This document shows positions 11,627 to 24,062 of a stretch of 64,000 bases of DNA, in pieces (the stretch's first letter is position 1; each line of letters begins with the position of its first letter). The stretch is from Botryosphaeria dothidea. Its lineage: Eukaryota > Ascomycota > Dothideomycetes > Botryosphaeriales > Botryosphaeriaceae. The notes under the pieces are model-generated. The model was not told the DNA's origin. It did no database searches and was given only the letters and a program-made list of their open reading frames with translations. Made by a program: the position numbers and the translations under genes. The stretch is taken from positions 310,001-374,000 of the forward strand of contig WWBZ02000002.1 in NCBI GenBank assembly GCA_011503125.2. Reading direction: 5' to 3'.

Positions 11627-13960
11627 TCAAGGCCCCGTTGCGGCTATCTGTTCTCGCAGGCCACTGGGCTCAGGCTTCCTTTGTCGCTTGCTGAGTAGGG
11701 TTGCGTTGTCCAGACTGAGTTCGAATGCACCCTTATTCCGCACCTGGCGACGTGCTGCTGCTGCGACGGCGGGAGAATGTTGGCCATACCCTCTCTGCTG
11801 TGCCTGTGCCGTATTCGTTGCTTGCTGCTGTCTTGCTTGCGCGGCTGCGCTTAAGGTAGTGTTCTTCATCTTTTGCTCCATGGCGCTGACGTCAGCGGCT
11901 TGACTCTTCGGCAATTTCGCTGGAGGATCTGCCTGGTTCGCAGCGTAAGGCACGCTTTGCCCGTCCTCATCATCATCGTACATGTCTTCCTCGTCGAGAA
12001 CGTTCAAGCTGGTCATTGCGTTTCCGCCACGATATCCTTGCTTAAAGTTCTTCCGCCGCTTGCCCTCTTCCTCTTGTCGATGGACGGCGTAGCTGACGTC
12101 AAACACCTCACGAAGGTTAACTGCACCAGGTGAGCGGAAGTCCATTCTTCTGCCGCCAGCGCTGGGAAGATCGTCCAGGTAGGCGTAGTTTGGTTGAGCA
12201 ACAGGCTGTTCCGTTGGTTGCTTCTTGAGCAGAGGTGTGGCGAGCGGTGGGGCATCTGCAGCGGCCTGGGTCTCTTCTTCAGATTCACGGATCCATGGAT
12301 GGTTCAGGAATTGCTTAATATCGTAGCGCTTTTCCGGGTCCACTGTCAGCAGATGGGAGACAAGGTCCTGCGCAGACTTTGAGATGTCATCCCACCAGGG
12401 CGACAGGAAAGTGTATTGGCCACGTGCGACCTTCTCGGTCAACGTCTGGATGCTCTCGTCGTAAAATGGGGGGAAGCCACAGAGAAGAGTGTAAAGCACG
12501 CAACCAAGGGCCCACATGTCAACGCTCTTGGAGTAGCGCTCATCCTTCACGATTTCAGGGGCTGTGTAACCGACGGTACCGCATGGCGTCATAGTCTGGC
12601 TATCCCAGATAACCTTGGACAGGCCAAAATCGGCGATCTTGATCGTGCCAATGCCGCCGGCGCCGATGCCCTTGATGAATTCACCTTCATCTACCTTGTC
12701 TTCCTCGTCGGTAGATTTAGGCTTGGGGTTCGAGGCCGGAATGAAGGGGGCGGGGTAGAAGAGAAGATTCTCGGGTTTGATGTCACTGGGAAATGACGTC
12801 AGTCATCGCTGGACAACACACAGGAACAAAGGATGGCAAGGACGAACCGATGGACAACTCCAGCTTCCTCATGTAAATATTCGAGTGCTTTCGCGACTTG
12901 AATGATGACATGCCGAGAAAGATTCTCGCTGAAGTATGTGAGGCGGACAATCTGGTGGAACAGCTCGCCGCCAGGGCACAGCTCGAGAATGATGTAATAG
13001 TACTGGCGAGATTCGGAGAAGTCGATGAGTTTTACGATGTTGGGGTGATCCAACTGGCGCATGATCTGCACCTCCTTAAGGATGTTGGCTCGCTACGAGA
13101 AATAGTCAGAATCTGTGACGCGATGCGACATACATACGTAAAGGAAAAAGACGTGTGAACGGCATATAGCCCAAAGAAGCGGCGTGTGCTTGCATGAGGA
13201 GGAATGCGCACCTCCACGGTTTTGGGGGTCTTCTTGAAATCCGGATGGAGGTGTTTGTCGCCCTAGGCACCCACCGCGTTGGCTACGTAATCGCGAGAAA
13301 GGGACGAAAAGCGCAGCTGGGCAGAAGCAGACGGTACGACAAAACACGCGTGGCGGGCGGGCGGGCAGGCAAGCAGGCGAGAACACGGGAGTGAGGAACG
13401 TGACAACATACCTGGCTCGAATTCATCTCGAACTTCCTGACGACTTTGATGGCGCTCTCAGGGTACTGTCCCTGGCTGTCCTTTGCTCGATACACGTTGC
13501 TGAAGGCACCGTCGCCCATCTTCTCGAGCAGAATCCATCTTTCCAGACCGGGATACTTGGGCAGCTTGCCCTTCTGCTCGCGCTCTTCAGCCACAATGCG
13601 CTCGAGCACCTCAGGATCGATCTCCTTCTTCGCCTGTTTGGCGGCTTGGGCCTTGTGGTGGTCGGCGGCGGCGCGCGCGGCGGCGTCACCTGCACGGGCG
13701 GCCTGGTTCTGGTTGTTGACGGCGGCGGCGGAATAGTCGGCCTGGGGCACATTTGCATGCAGCGGCTTGTGGTCCATCACGTTGGGGTCGGTGACGGCAT
13801 GGTGGTGGTCTTGCGGCGGGCTGGGGGCGTAGTTGTTGTAGCGTTGTTGCTGGGCATGGACGGCGGACACGTTGGTGGTGGGCTCCGCATGGGGCGAGTG
13901 CGTGGCACGCGCTTGCTTGCCATGGCGGAGGAAGTTCTTGAAATTCTGTATGGTGGCCAT
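11627..13960 (-). CDS. Rck2/Srk1-type stress-activated serine/threonine kinase
   Basis: CaMK-group kinase acting downstream of the Hog1/Sty1 MAP kinase. Exons are 13960-13412, 13092-12848 and 12785-11627, giving 650 residues; the introns are 319 and 62 nt. A Gln/Ala-rich N-terminus (about 1-135) precedes the kinase domain. Visible elements are the glycine loop GDGAFSNVY (about 149-157), the catalytic lysine in AIKVV (Lys172), HRDIKPENLLF (rebuilt across the second splice), ADFGLSK and GTVGYTAPEIV. The insert between HRD and DFG (FIPASNPKPKS ... GAGGIGTIK) is the hallmark of Rck2/Srk1 and separates it from plain calmodulin kinases. The C-terminal tail ends near LSKRQRKPEPSG and is unconserved to my eye. 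The first intron is unusually long for this window and contains a GGCGGGCGGGCGGGCAGGC run at about 13351-13370. Confidence 0.92.
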
Positions 13961-16900
13961 GGTTCAGTAAGCGTCGAGTCGTCGCTGAAGCGCGACGGCA
14001 ATGGATGCGGGAGCGACGGAGAGGCAGCGCAGGCGAGTGCAGGCGTGCGGACGTGGGTGTTGCAAGGTGGTGGAGGAGCACTTGTGCGGCGGGGAGGCGG
14101 GCGCTGGGAGCGAATTGCGGGTGCAGGTGGGAGGAAGTGACAAAGACGCGCGAGATGAGCTCCAGCTGCAACTGGGCTATGACGTCCGGCCGGGAAGGTG
14201 CGATTTAGGCGAACGAGATGACATCGACAGGGCCGGAAGGCATCCTCGCACGCTGCCCTCAGGCTTGCTTGGGCCGGCCCAGCCAATCGCTCCGCGCCTC
14301 CAGACGTCAACCTCGCGCTGCGCACCCCCTTGACTCTCGAGCCCGCTGCTGCGCGGGCGGCCCGCAGGATGGATCGGGCAGGGCATCGGGCAGGGAAAAC
14401 GCGCTCACCTCGATCATCGGCATCGTCTCCAGATTGCTCTCCGTTTCACTCGGCGGCTCGCTGGAATGGGCGATGCGGGCTTGGCCGCTCGACGCGGGTT
14501 ATGACGCTGCGCGTTTCTGCTGACGGTGAGGAACGCGACCGAGGCTGCTAACGCGGGCGGACTGGCGGGCAAGCGAACAAGGCGAGAGACGGAGACCAAC
14601 ACGCAGTGAGGCTCTCCGGGGGCTGAGGATATTTGGGTCTATGTCCGGCTCACAGCGGCGAGGTGGAGGTCATTCGTCAACAGCATTTTACGCAGAAGGC
14701 GTCCAGGGTCGCGTCTACGGCACGGCCACTAGCAGCGCGCAGCAGGCCTCTGCCCAGCTGGCTGCAACGCCACACGCTGGCGACGCAGCGCTGGTGTGGC
14801 CTGGCCGCAGGCGCGAGCCTGCTGGGCGCCGGCTGCGTTCATGCTGGCTCAGCTGCTGCCGCCGTCGTCGCCGCCGCCGCCGTGATGCTGCTAATTTTTC
14901 GGCTGCCGCCCCACGATGCCCTCACCACCCGCCCAACACTCGCTTTACCCGCCCACTGGACCAGGCCGGCAGCCGGCCGGCGCATGACTACCATCGTGTT
15001 GTGGACGCGGCGATTCATCTCCACAGATCACCGTGGGCCGACGCTGCAGGGTCTGAAGCCCGGCCGTTGGTCCGCCCTTCCCCGATGACGTAGAGATACG
15101 AAATCGTGCATTAGAGCCCGGCCGGGCGCTCCTTGATGCGCCTGCATTGCGTCTGCGGTAGCCTACCCGACGCCATGAAACGCTCTGCTTTGGGCTCCTG
15201 CGACACCAGCTGACGATATCTAATCTGAATGTTCCGCCCTCAGACGCCTACTGGACGCATGCGGAGCGGATGCGAGCCGTCCAGCGCTGGCAACCACGTC
15301 AGTCCCGTGCCAATGAGCATGGAAATCACGCCCCGCTCCGCCTGGTCCTGCCTGCTTCACGCATCTCATTTCCCACAACCTGCTGCTGCTGCTCACCAGC
15401 GTCTCTCCTGGAGCGTTGCGCGAGTGATGACACTGCATCAGAGGATGTGGCTGGAGAGAACACAGCTCGGACCGACTTTGGGATATTTCCTGGCAGTTGG
15501 AACGGACGGACGCTATTTTCGGCGATGGAGCCTGTGGCATGCAACCTTTCATCATCTCAGTATGCCTAGCCAACCCCATAGCAGGGCGGCGCACGCGAGC
15601 TTGACGTGCAGGCCTGGGGGACAGCCTGATTGTTGAGCCGGCTTCTTGCCTGTGACGCACACACTGCTACCGGCTTCTTTCCCCGCCGCGTCAGAGCACC
15701 AGATAACCACCGCTCGCATCCCTTGTGGGCCCACCCATTGCAGATCCCTCATCAGTCTCGAGCTAGGACCGCGCAGCCGGGCGTCTCCAGCGCATGTCAT
15801 CAATAATGACGGCAGCTCTGCCCACAAGGATCAGTCCTATAGTGCGGTTGCTATGTCATCTAAGAGACCTGCATTGCGTTGTTTACTTTTTACCTTTTCC
15901 CGCTCCCAGTATCCATCTCAGGGTTGCATAGCCGTCCAGAATTGGTGAAATTCTTCACGCTCAATCAACACTCGCACAATAACAAAGTTCTAGATAATTG
16001 CGTGCGTTGACAGCCACATGTCCACAAAGTAGCCACAGGGCCGAGGTTCTAGCGTTGTCCAAGGATCATATGTTTCACCCTTGCCTTGACTACTTTACGA
16101 GTCTCCGTCCACGTCACTTCAGGAAAAAGAGTTGTTTGCCAGCTCACCGTGATCCTCGACCTCAAGTCTCCCTCTTCGCGATCGCTTGCATCGTATGCTT
16201 CCTCATTCCCTTGGGTCTACGTGACTGCATGCGCTGCCAAGAGCTGTTGGAGGAGCGTGACGACGCTTCTACAAAGTAAACGCAGACACATTTTCTGGAT
16301 GACCCTTGCATGGATATTTGATTCTCTTACTGGAATGCAGATGCACCCCGCGCTCCCTGCTTCTCGAGGACATATGCCGCTCGTCCGTCAGGAACCGTCA
16401 AGCTCCATGGCTTCTTCGCTCCATTGGATCCATGGATGAGTTTACAGCCTGGCTCTCGGAGAGTCTTGGTCCAACAACAGCTGCCGTTGGATGTTTTGGT
16501 GTCCGTCAGACAGGATAACTGAACAGCTTGGCATGACAATGTGCGACAGGGAATTTCTTGACGACAGGAGGGACATGACTCAAGATGAGAACTGTTTCGG
16601 CAGCAGCCACGCCGTAACCAGCTTCCCTGGTCAGATGACACGCTTCAAGCCTGGCGAGCGGCAGTCTGCCAAGGTTATCGTCAACAGCGGCGGAAAGACG
16701 TCCGGCAGCCCTTCCCAGAGAGGAGGAAGTGATTGGAATTCGTAAAGCGGCCGGCATGAAATGGCAATGGTATCGGTGGCGGGCGGAGGGAGACAGAGCC
16801 CCTTCCAGACCCTGAAACCGAGTCGAGGCATCCCAGCCGGGCGAGTCATGCAGCTATCTTTCGAAACCCGGACCCTGGGAATGCCTAACGGAGCTGGCAA

Positions 16901-17530
16901 CAATGCGCTCGCTTAGGCCGGAGAAGCGAAGCATACACGCGGACCTGAAGCTTGTCGTTGGGATGACAACAACGACACAGCCTGAGAGCAAAGTCGAATG
17001 AGGTGGGCCCGTAGACCTGGTCGGAAGATTCCCGCACGCCCCCGCTCCATGCTACCTAGCCCGGAAACGAGCGGCCAGGGCGTAGGAGCTATGGCCTCGC
17101 CGCCTCCATGACCGCATCCGCCGAGACCCAACTCCAGTTCCGCCCGCCGGTGGCCATTGTACCTCTCAAGTACTTTAGTGCGTCTTCTCGTGGCGGCCAG
17201 ACGTCTTTGGCGCAAGGGGTTGAGCTTGCATGTGGCGAAGTGCGCCCACAGCCGCTGCTGCCGAGTGCGTCGAATGATGACTTCGCCGCAAAGGCGGAAT
17301 TGACTCGCCGGCTATTCGCTGGCAAAAGCCATCGCGACCCGCATCGCGACTCCGCGAAGTCACCACATGCAGTAGCGTCACCGATAGCGACGCCGCAGAC
17401 CATCGTCCCCGCCACGCCGAAAGCCATACAAAGTCCGTCCAGTATCGCGTCCGCATGAACCACCGCTGCTGTCTGATCCATTCCCAATCGCTCCAATCCG
17501 CACTTGCTTGCGCCGCGGCTGCTGGCGGCC
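13961..17530. other. Long intergenic region without a supported gene
   Basis: 3.6 kb between the divergent kinase and P450 genes. The part 14000-15100 is strongly GC-rich with CGC/GCC runs (about 14857-14884), which produces open frames in most phases. None of these frames shows a domain, a plausible splice-joined continuation or consistent codon use. It may hold long 5' UTRs, a non-coding RNA or decayed sequence. Confidence 0.5.
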
Positions 17531-19524
17531 ATGCATTCCAGAGCTGCGGCTTCCCCTAGTGCCATCATTCCCTCCCTGCGTGAGGCCTCGCCGCTCGAAC
17601 TCCTGGGCTACGCAGTTACCTTATGGATTGGGTACACCATTTCCCTGGTCATCTACAGGCTCTATTTCCATCCGTTGGCGCATTTCCCAGGTCGCAAACT
17701 CGCTGCAGCCACTCTGTGGTACGAGTTCTACTATGATGTCGTCAAGTCGGGTTGTTACTATCGGGAAGTCTCGAAAATGCACGAGGAGTTTGGTGTGTAA
17801 TTGGTTCTCATTACTACATGTGCCTTGTTGAAGCCGTCATCTGGATGGATATTTCCGGGATGCTCTTGAACCTTAATAAACAGATAACTACTTCGACTCC
17901 TCGTAGGACCAAAGACGAGTACTTACTGACAAGTCCTTCACAGGTCCGGTCGTCCGCATTTCTCCCAACGAGCTTCATCTAAATCATCACTCGCTCTGGG
18001 AGCCTATTTATACTGCCAAAAACGACAAGTACGCGTTTGGTATCAACGGTATTGGCCTTCCAGACGCCACTGTCGGAACGGTTCCTCATGAGCTATGGAG
18101 GAAACGCCGCGCAGCTCTGTCTCCGTTCTTCTCACGTCGTAGCGTTGAGAAGTTTGGCCATGTCGTATATGACAACCTCGCATTCATGATTGAGCGCCTG
18201 AACCACGCTAAGGAGAAACGTGCGGCTATGCGACGGCGAGCGGAATCGGGTGACCACGAGGCAAACAAGGCCCTGAAACTTGAAGATGAAGATAATGCCG
18301 GTGTGCTGGAGATAGGCGCTCTCTGGCATCAATTGGCCGTCGATGTGGTATCTGAATATGCATTTGCCCGCTCTTACGGACTCATTAGGGACAAGGAAAG
18401 GGGCCAGCAGTGGGTGACTATGCTCCGCTATGTCCTGGCGAACTCACAGATGTACAAGCACTTTCCCGCCTTGCTTGGAATTCGCGACATCTTTGCACTG
18501 CTTCCAGATGAATGGGTTGCTCGCCTCGCCGGAGATGGGATGCTTATGGCTGCAAAGCTTCAGGACAACATGCGCACCCAGATCACTGCTATCCGTGACG
18601 GAACCGCGGGTGAAGATGCGCTTCGGTACAAGACTCACCCAACAATCTTTCACGAGCTGTTGCAGTCTTCTTCAATTCCTGATTCTGAGAAAAGAATAGA
18701 CCGTATCTGGCAAGACGGTCAGAGTGTCATTGTCGGCGGCTCGGAGACAGTTGCGAAGGTTCTGACGCATATCACATTTCATCTACTCGACCAGCCACGC
18801 ATCCTAGCCAAGCTGCGAAAAGAACTTGAGTCTGGTGGCTTCATGACCGCAGAGATGAAAGACAAGGACCAGACCCCGCGTTGGCAAGACCTCGAGCGAT
18901 GCTCCTATCTGGCCGCAGTCGTCATGGAGGGCCTCCGCCTTAGCTTGCCAGCCGTTCAACGTATGAACCGTGTCTTACCAAACCAATGGCGCGTTCTCAG
19001 CGTACCCGATAACACGCAGAGAGATCCCAAAACTGGTCAGCCTGTAGTCAAAGTGTTCCGAATCCCGCCAGGTACTCCTGTATCAATGTCTCCGCATCTG
19101 CTGCATTTCGACCCGGAGATATTCCCTGACCCTTACATCTTCAGGCCTGAGAGATGGCTCGAGAAAGAAGCAGGAAAGCTAGGTGAAGGTGTGGATCCAG
19201 TGAGTGTAACAGGCACAAACGCTGCTAGAGGTGGAAAGAGCTTGTCGAAGTATATTACATCGTTTGGTTACGGAACGAGGATATGCGTGGGCATGAAGTA
19301 GGTTGCTCCGCCTCCTTGAAATTGTTGTACTAACATGATATCTCCACAGCCTGGCCTATGCGGAGTTGCACGCGCTCGTTGCCTTACTCTTTGGTCCGCA
19401 CAGCTCTCACGGTCTGGAGCTCAAGCTGTATAAGACGACCCTCAAGGATGTCGAGTTCGCGCACGATCATGTCGTTGGGGCACCGAGAATAGGAACAAAA
19501 GGTTGCAGAGTCACGATGGAATGA
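17531..19524 (+). CDS. Cytochrome P450 monooxygenase
   Basis: Membrane-anchored haem monooxygenase, probably at the ER. Exons are 17531-17792, 17944-19297 and 19350-19524 (introns 151 and 52 nt; the second has an ACTAAC branch point), 596 residues. The N-terminal hydrophobic anchor ([20 protein letters not shown]) is followed by the proline hinge [11 protein letters not shown]. Conserved elements are the I-helix GGSET, the K-helix EGLR (ExxR), the FRPERW segment and the haem loop [10 protein letters not shown] with the thiolate cysteine. The joined end continues [15 protein letters not shown], as expected for the L-helix. The [19 protein letters not shown] start resembles the trichodiene-oxygenase-like (CYP58-related) group, but family placement needs a search. 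The substrate is unknown. It lies upstream of a dehydrogenase, a transporter and a CoA ligase. Confidence 0.92.
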
Positions 19525-20116
19525 GCCTTCATGCGGGAAAAGGTTGTTAATCCTACAGAGAGCATCATTTTCTTTTCTTGTCTCTTCCACGTAACTTCTG
19601 CCTAGCCGAACCTCTGTCACGAGATGGAAACTTGTATTCAACTCGCGAGCGCTATGGATTCCGCGTCTTATTGATACCAGCAGCAGAATTCCGCGGCTTA
19701 CTGATAACTGCTTAACAAATCTCAGCCAACAATAATTTTAACCGAGCGTATTCGTCCGTAAGACCAGCTGCACAGGATGGGTGTAGATGATGACGGCGGA
19801 GCTGCGAATCCACCGATCGGGTCTAGCGTAGCGGGGTCATTTGTAAGCCAGAGCAACACTCCTCAATCGGCACCCAACATCGTCCCCCTGATAGGCATCG
19901 ACAGGCGGCGAAGCTCAGATGGCGCCATTTCCTGGTGTTCAATCCTTCAGCGGAAATCTGCGTGGCGGCTTAGAAATTGGTAGATTGGAGATTGCTTCAT
20001 TCGCGTATAAATGTGTTGCAAAAGGACCGGTCTGAAGGTCCATCCAGCTTCAACAAGTCACTACAACCAGAGATCTTTGAGCAACAAGTCACTACGACCA
20101 GAAATCTTTCGGCAAC
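19525..20116. promoter_or_regulatory. Promoter region of the medium-chain dehydrogenase gene
   Basis: A TATAAAT box lies at 20006-20012, about 105 bases before the ATG. Between it and the start codon are two imperfect 28 nt tandem copies (20051-20078 and 20082-20109; spacing 31), probably in the 5' UTR. The stretch 19525-19700 is the likely 3' end of the P450 gene. Confidence 0.5.
20051..20109 (+). repeat. Two-copy 31 nt tandem repeat in a 5' leader
   Basis: CAACAAGTCACTAC starts at 20051 and again at 20082. The two 28 nt units differ at two positions, and the second ends seven bases before the ATG at 20117. Seen directly; function unknown. Confidence 0.85.
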
Positions 20117-21397
20117 ATGGCTATGGCAGAGCAAAACGTTGCGTGGACTATCGCGAGCGCCTCCAAGCTCACCCAAGCGTCTTTGCCTGTCCCCACGCCC
20201 GGTCCAAACCAGGTACTCATCCGCATCAAGGCCGTCTCGCTCAACTACCGTGATCACCTCATAGTGCACCACAGCACAGCCTACCCTTTCCAGGCTGCCC
20301 CTGATCTCATCCCCTGCAGCGATGGTGCCGGCACGGTTGTCGCCGCTGGCGAGTCGTCCAAGTGGCATAATCGCATCGGCTCAAGCGTGGTTGTTCATAT
20401 AAACACGTGGATGGACGGCGATATTGTTGATGGCTACAAGTTTGAAGCCGTTCTTGGTGGTGCAGGCACCCACGGTACCCTGACGCGGTACTTGGTACTA
20501 GATGATGACAGAGTGTTGGGCGCGCCCAAGGCCTTGGATGACGTGGAAACGGCGGCATTGGAGACGGCGGGGCTGACAGCTTTCAATGCTCTCTTCGAGG
20601 GTCCGGGTGAGGTTGGGAGGCCTGCCAAGGGTGTGATGGTGTTGACGCAAGGGACGGGAGGAGTGAGTTGCTTTGCCATCCAAGTAAGTTCTCGGTCCCT
20701 CAAGCTCTTTCTCATTCTTTTCTCTCCACTTATCGTTTATCTTTCGAAATCCGTCGATTTGCTTCTCTTGTAAAGACTCGGGGGCATCCCTTTCCCACTA
20801 CCATCTTTACCCGACATTTCAAGCTGCAAGGAGTTGCGACCAGACTTCGGGACTAATCTTTATCCAGTTAGCAGCAGCGGCAGGTGCCACGGTGATTGCT
20901 ACGTCATCAACAGACGAGAAGCTCGAGGTAACCAAGAAGCTCGGGGCGACGCATGTCATCAATTACCGCAAGACGCCCGCATGGGCCGACGAAGTCCTTC
21001 GTATCACCAACGGGCGCGGTGTAGACCACGTCATCGAAGTGGGAGGAGCTAGTACGATTGAGGAGTCGCTGCGGAGCACCCGAACCGGAGGTCTGGTGAC
21101 AGTGATGGGTATTTTGACGGAATCGAAGAAGACGGACTTGATTCCAGCGATCCTTTACGGCGCAAAGACCAGTAAGTCCAGCGGGAGAGTTCAAACAAAC
21201 TTGTGCTAACCACGGACGTAGTCAGGGGCCTTCTCGGGAGTGGGAGCAAAGCCATGAATGAAAGGTTCATCAAATTCGTGGAGGAGCACCAGATTCGACC
21301 GGCAGTGGGCAAGGTGTACGAATTCGAGCAGGCGCCAGAGGCATTTGCCAGGTTGGAGAAGCAGAGCGAGATTGGCAAGATAGTGATCAAAGTGTAA
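20117..21397 (+). CDS. Medium-chain (zinc-type/quinone) alcohol dehydrogenase
   Basis: NAD(P)-dependent oxidoreductase of the medium-chain dehydrogenase/reductase superfamily. Exons are 20117-20683, 20868-21171 and 21222-21397 (introns 184 and 50 nt), 348 residues, the usual size. The N-terminal GroES-like domain contains VLIRIKAVSLNYRDHL and the segment PCSDGAGTVVAAG. The nucleotide-binding fold has TQGTGGVSCFAIQLAAAAGA, which forms only after the first splice, then GATHVINY and GVDHVIEVGG. The catalytic zinc cysteine of true alcohol dehydrogenases is replaced by Asn-Tyr (SLNYRDH), and the structural-zinc cysteine cluster is absent. It therefore belongs to the zinc-free branch near quinone oxidoreductases. 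A second in-frame ATG lies two codons downstream. The substrate is unknown; the neighbours suggest a catabolic or secondary-metabolite role. Confidence 0.9.
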
Positions 21398-22270
21398 GGA
21401 GATGCACGGATGGCGGAGGGTCACTGCGGTGGACGATTAGCGCCGAGTACGCGACCACGACTGTTCGTCCGGATGGCCTCGTTACTAGAAATGCAATACA
21501 CTTACGTCCAGTCGAATGCTTGGACTTCCCCATGACGTTACTTGTCACAACTGGCCGTTGCCGCTATCCGTTGGCTGCAGGACCGGTCTGTAGGTAGGTA
21601 GGATGCAGATGCGATGGCTGCGCCGCAAGGAATGGCAGAGAAGCGAAGGTTGCGCAGACGGTACGAGAACGAACGGGCCGCGAACAGCGACCGGGGGCTC
21701 CTTAGACTTTTTTAACCGGCGCAAAAGCAGCCTCGGCTACGGTAAACATGAGCCGCACCACCTACGCGTCCTCCCTGGGGCTCCCGAATGCCACCGTCCC
21801 TCGACACACCACATTGACGAGGCGGCGTGTTTGACCGGCCGAATTTGGTCGGGAGCCGAGCGGAGAGTGCTGAGTAAAACACCAGGCGGGGAGAGCGTGA
21901 CACGGGGCAGCAGGCCCACGGCGCATCATGGGGCGCCCCACCCGAGGAAGCAGCCGCAGCTGCGAGCCGCCATTGGAGACTCTCTACCTCAACCCCTCGC
22001 CATTCCTGCGCCAGCCTAGTGGCACTCGCTCTTTTGTCCTCCCGTACGGCGTTAAGCCCTTCGGCTCGGCGCCTTAAAACCGCCCACCATGACTCCACCT
22101 CTCCTTTGTTTCGACCGCCTTTGCTTGTTTACCCATGCCAGATCCACTTGCTCATCCTCTTGCCCTTCAGTCTTTCGCCATTCTCCTGCCAAAAGCTTGT
22201 GAGTCTCGGCCGAGGAGGAAACGCAGCTCTCCAACTGATCTGCCGGCTGCGGGGATCCCTGCTCCCGAAC
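21398..22270. other. Intergenic with MITE-like element
   Basis: Contains full-length inverted-repeat element B (21425-21579), starting 28 bases after the dehydrogenase stop codon. The remainder is the promoter and leader of the transporter gene. The reading frame of the transporter is open back to 22019 but lacks an ATG before 22271. Confidence 0.6.
21425..21579. mobile_element. MITE-like inverted-repeat element, copy B (155 bp)
   Basis: Terminal inverted repeats are TGCGGTGGACGATTAGCG at 21425-21442 and CGCTATCCGTTGGCTGCA at 21562-21579. Both match the 18 bp termini of the copy at 60432-60618 with few differences. The interior (21474-21530), read in reverse, aligns with that copy's palindromic core, including AATGCAATACACTTACGTCC at 21489-21508. 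There is no coding capacity. No clear target-site duplication was seen. Confidence 0.8.
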
Positions 22271-24062
22271 ATGGGGGCTATCCTGCCTGAACAAAACGAT
22301 ATCGTCGAGCTTGCTGCCGAAGAAGGTCACGATGCAGATATTCCCACCAATATCGGCGTCTACACCGGCCCTGAGAACCCCTCCACGCCAACCAGGAAAC
22401 AAGCTGCTGAGGCTTCCGACTTCAACAAGGACATCGACCTGGAAAAGAGCGAAGGCTCCGCGCCCACGTCCATTCACGAGCAGGATGAGCATGACCACCC
22501 CGTTCAACAACCCCTTGGTCCCAACATCGTCGATTGGGACGGCCCCGATGACCCAGAAAATCCCATGAACTGGCCGAAGGCCAAGAAATGGGGCGCCATT
22601 TGCATCGTCTCGTTGATCACCTTTCTCATCCCCTTGGCCTCATCCATATTCGCCCCGGGAGTCCCTGAGTTGATGCGAGAGTTCAACTCCGACAACGAGT
22701 TGCTCTCTGGCTTCGTCGTTTCCGTCTACGTTCTCGGCTTCGCTGTGGGTCCATTGATCATTGCCCCTCTGTCGGAGATGTATGGAAGGTTGCCGCTGTA
22801 TCATACATGCAACGTACTCTTCATCATTTTCAACGTAGGCTGCGCCTTGTCCACCGACCTTGGCATGCTTATTGCCTTTCGATTCCTCTCCGGCTGTGTT
22901 GGTGCAAGCCCCCTGACCCTCGGTGGCGGAACTATTGCGGATTTGATCCCAAGAGAGCAGCGAGGTACCGCTATGGCCATCTGGGTTGCCGGCCCTTGTA
23001 TCGGCCCTGTCGTTGGTCCTCTATCGGGAGGCTTCCTTTCTGAAGCCGCCGGCTGGCGCTGGACATTTTGGGTCGTCAGCATTGCTGCTGGTGTTGTCAC
23101 TGTGGCCGGCATGATCTTTATGTCCGAAACCTACGCTATCGCCATCCTCAATCGCAAAGTGCGCCGCCTAAGAAAAGAGACTGGGAACATGGCTCTTCGC
23201 AGCAAACTCGATGCAGGCCTCTCCCCTCGAGATCTCTTCTTCTTCAGCATTATACGGCCGACAAAGATGCTGTTCAAGTCCCCTATCGTCTTCCTCCTGT
23301 CACTGTACGTCGCCGTGGCCTATGCTTACTTATACATCTTGTTTACGACGTTCACTATTGTCTACAACCAGCAGTACGGCTTCGACAGTGGTATTGCTGG
23401 CCTGACATACCTTGGAGTCGGAATCGGGAGTGTCATTGGCCAATGGGTCTACACCGTCTGGGGAAACCGGAGTGTTCGTAGCGCCCTTTCGAAGGGCGAA
23501 TTCACCCCTGAAAAGCGTTTACCGCTCATGTTGTATGCAACCTCCGAATCCCCTCGCCTAATGAGTGCTACGAGCCCCTACTAACGCGTCCCCACCTCCA
23601 GCCCAGGAGCCATTTCGATGCCGATTGGATTATTTTGGTACGGATGGGCTGTTGAGAAGCACACACATTGGATAGTGCCCATCATCGGGACCACTTTTAT
23701 AGGTTTTGGCTTGATGCTCATTTTCGTAAGTAATCTTCTCTTTCCCAAGAACTGCGCAATATCCGGACGTGGAACATAGATCCTTAGATCATGCACTGAC
23801 TTGATATGTCCAGATGGCGCCGAATACTTATCTCGTAGATGTTTACACGCTTCATGCTGCCTCTGCAATGGCAGCAAACACTGTCATGCGCTCCGTCTTC
23901 GGCGCATTCGTTCCACTCGCCGGGCAGCCCATGTATAAGGCCCTCGGGCTCGGCTGGGGTAACTCGTTACTGGGATTCGTGGCTATTGCATTGATACCCA
24001 TTCCGATATTCTTTGTTAAGTACGGCGAAAGGCTAAGAAGAAAGTTTCCTGTGAAACTCTGA
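22271..24062 (+). CDS. Major facilitator superfamily drug:H+ antiporter (DHA1)
   Basis: Plasma-membrane efflux pump of the 12-helix DHA1 family (Tpo/Flu1-like). Exons are 22271-23532, 23602-23725 and 23814-24062 (introns 69 and 88 nt; the first has an ACTAAC branch point), 544 residues. A hydrophilic N-terminus (about 1-100) ends in WDGPDDPENPMNWPKAKKW, the classical lead-in to helix 1. Other family motifs are PLSEMYGRLPLY (loop 2-3), GGTIADLIPREQRGTAMA and the antiporter motif GPCIGPVVGPLSGGFLSE in helix 5. The C-terminal exon carries helices 11-12 and a basic end (RLRRKFPVKL). The start MGAILPEQND is the first ATG of the frame and fits the family. Substrates cannot be inferred beyond drugs, polyamines or metabolites. 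Confidence 0.93.

Noticed and set aside
14001..15100. Several open frames of 100-250 codons on both strands
   Set aside because: The sequence is GC-rich so stops are rare in all phases. Translations are Arg/Ala/Pro-rich with no domain, and they overlap each other.
17089..17568. 159-codon frame antisense to the P450 start
   Set aside because: Overlaps the P450 promoter and first exon on the other strand; Ala/Gly/Ser-rich with no domain.
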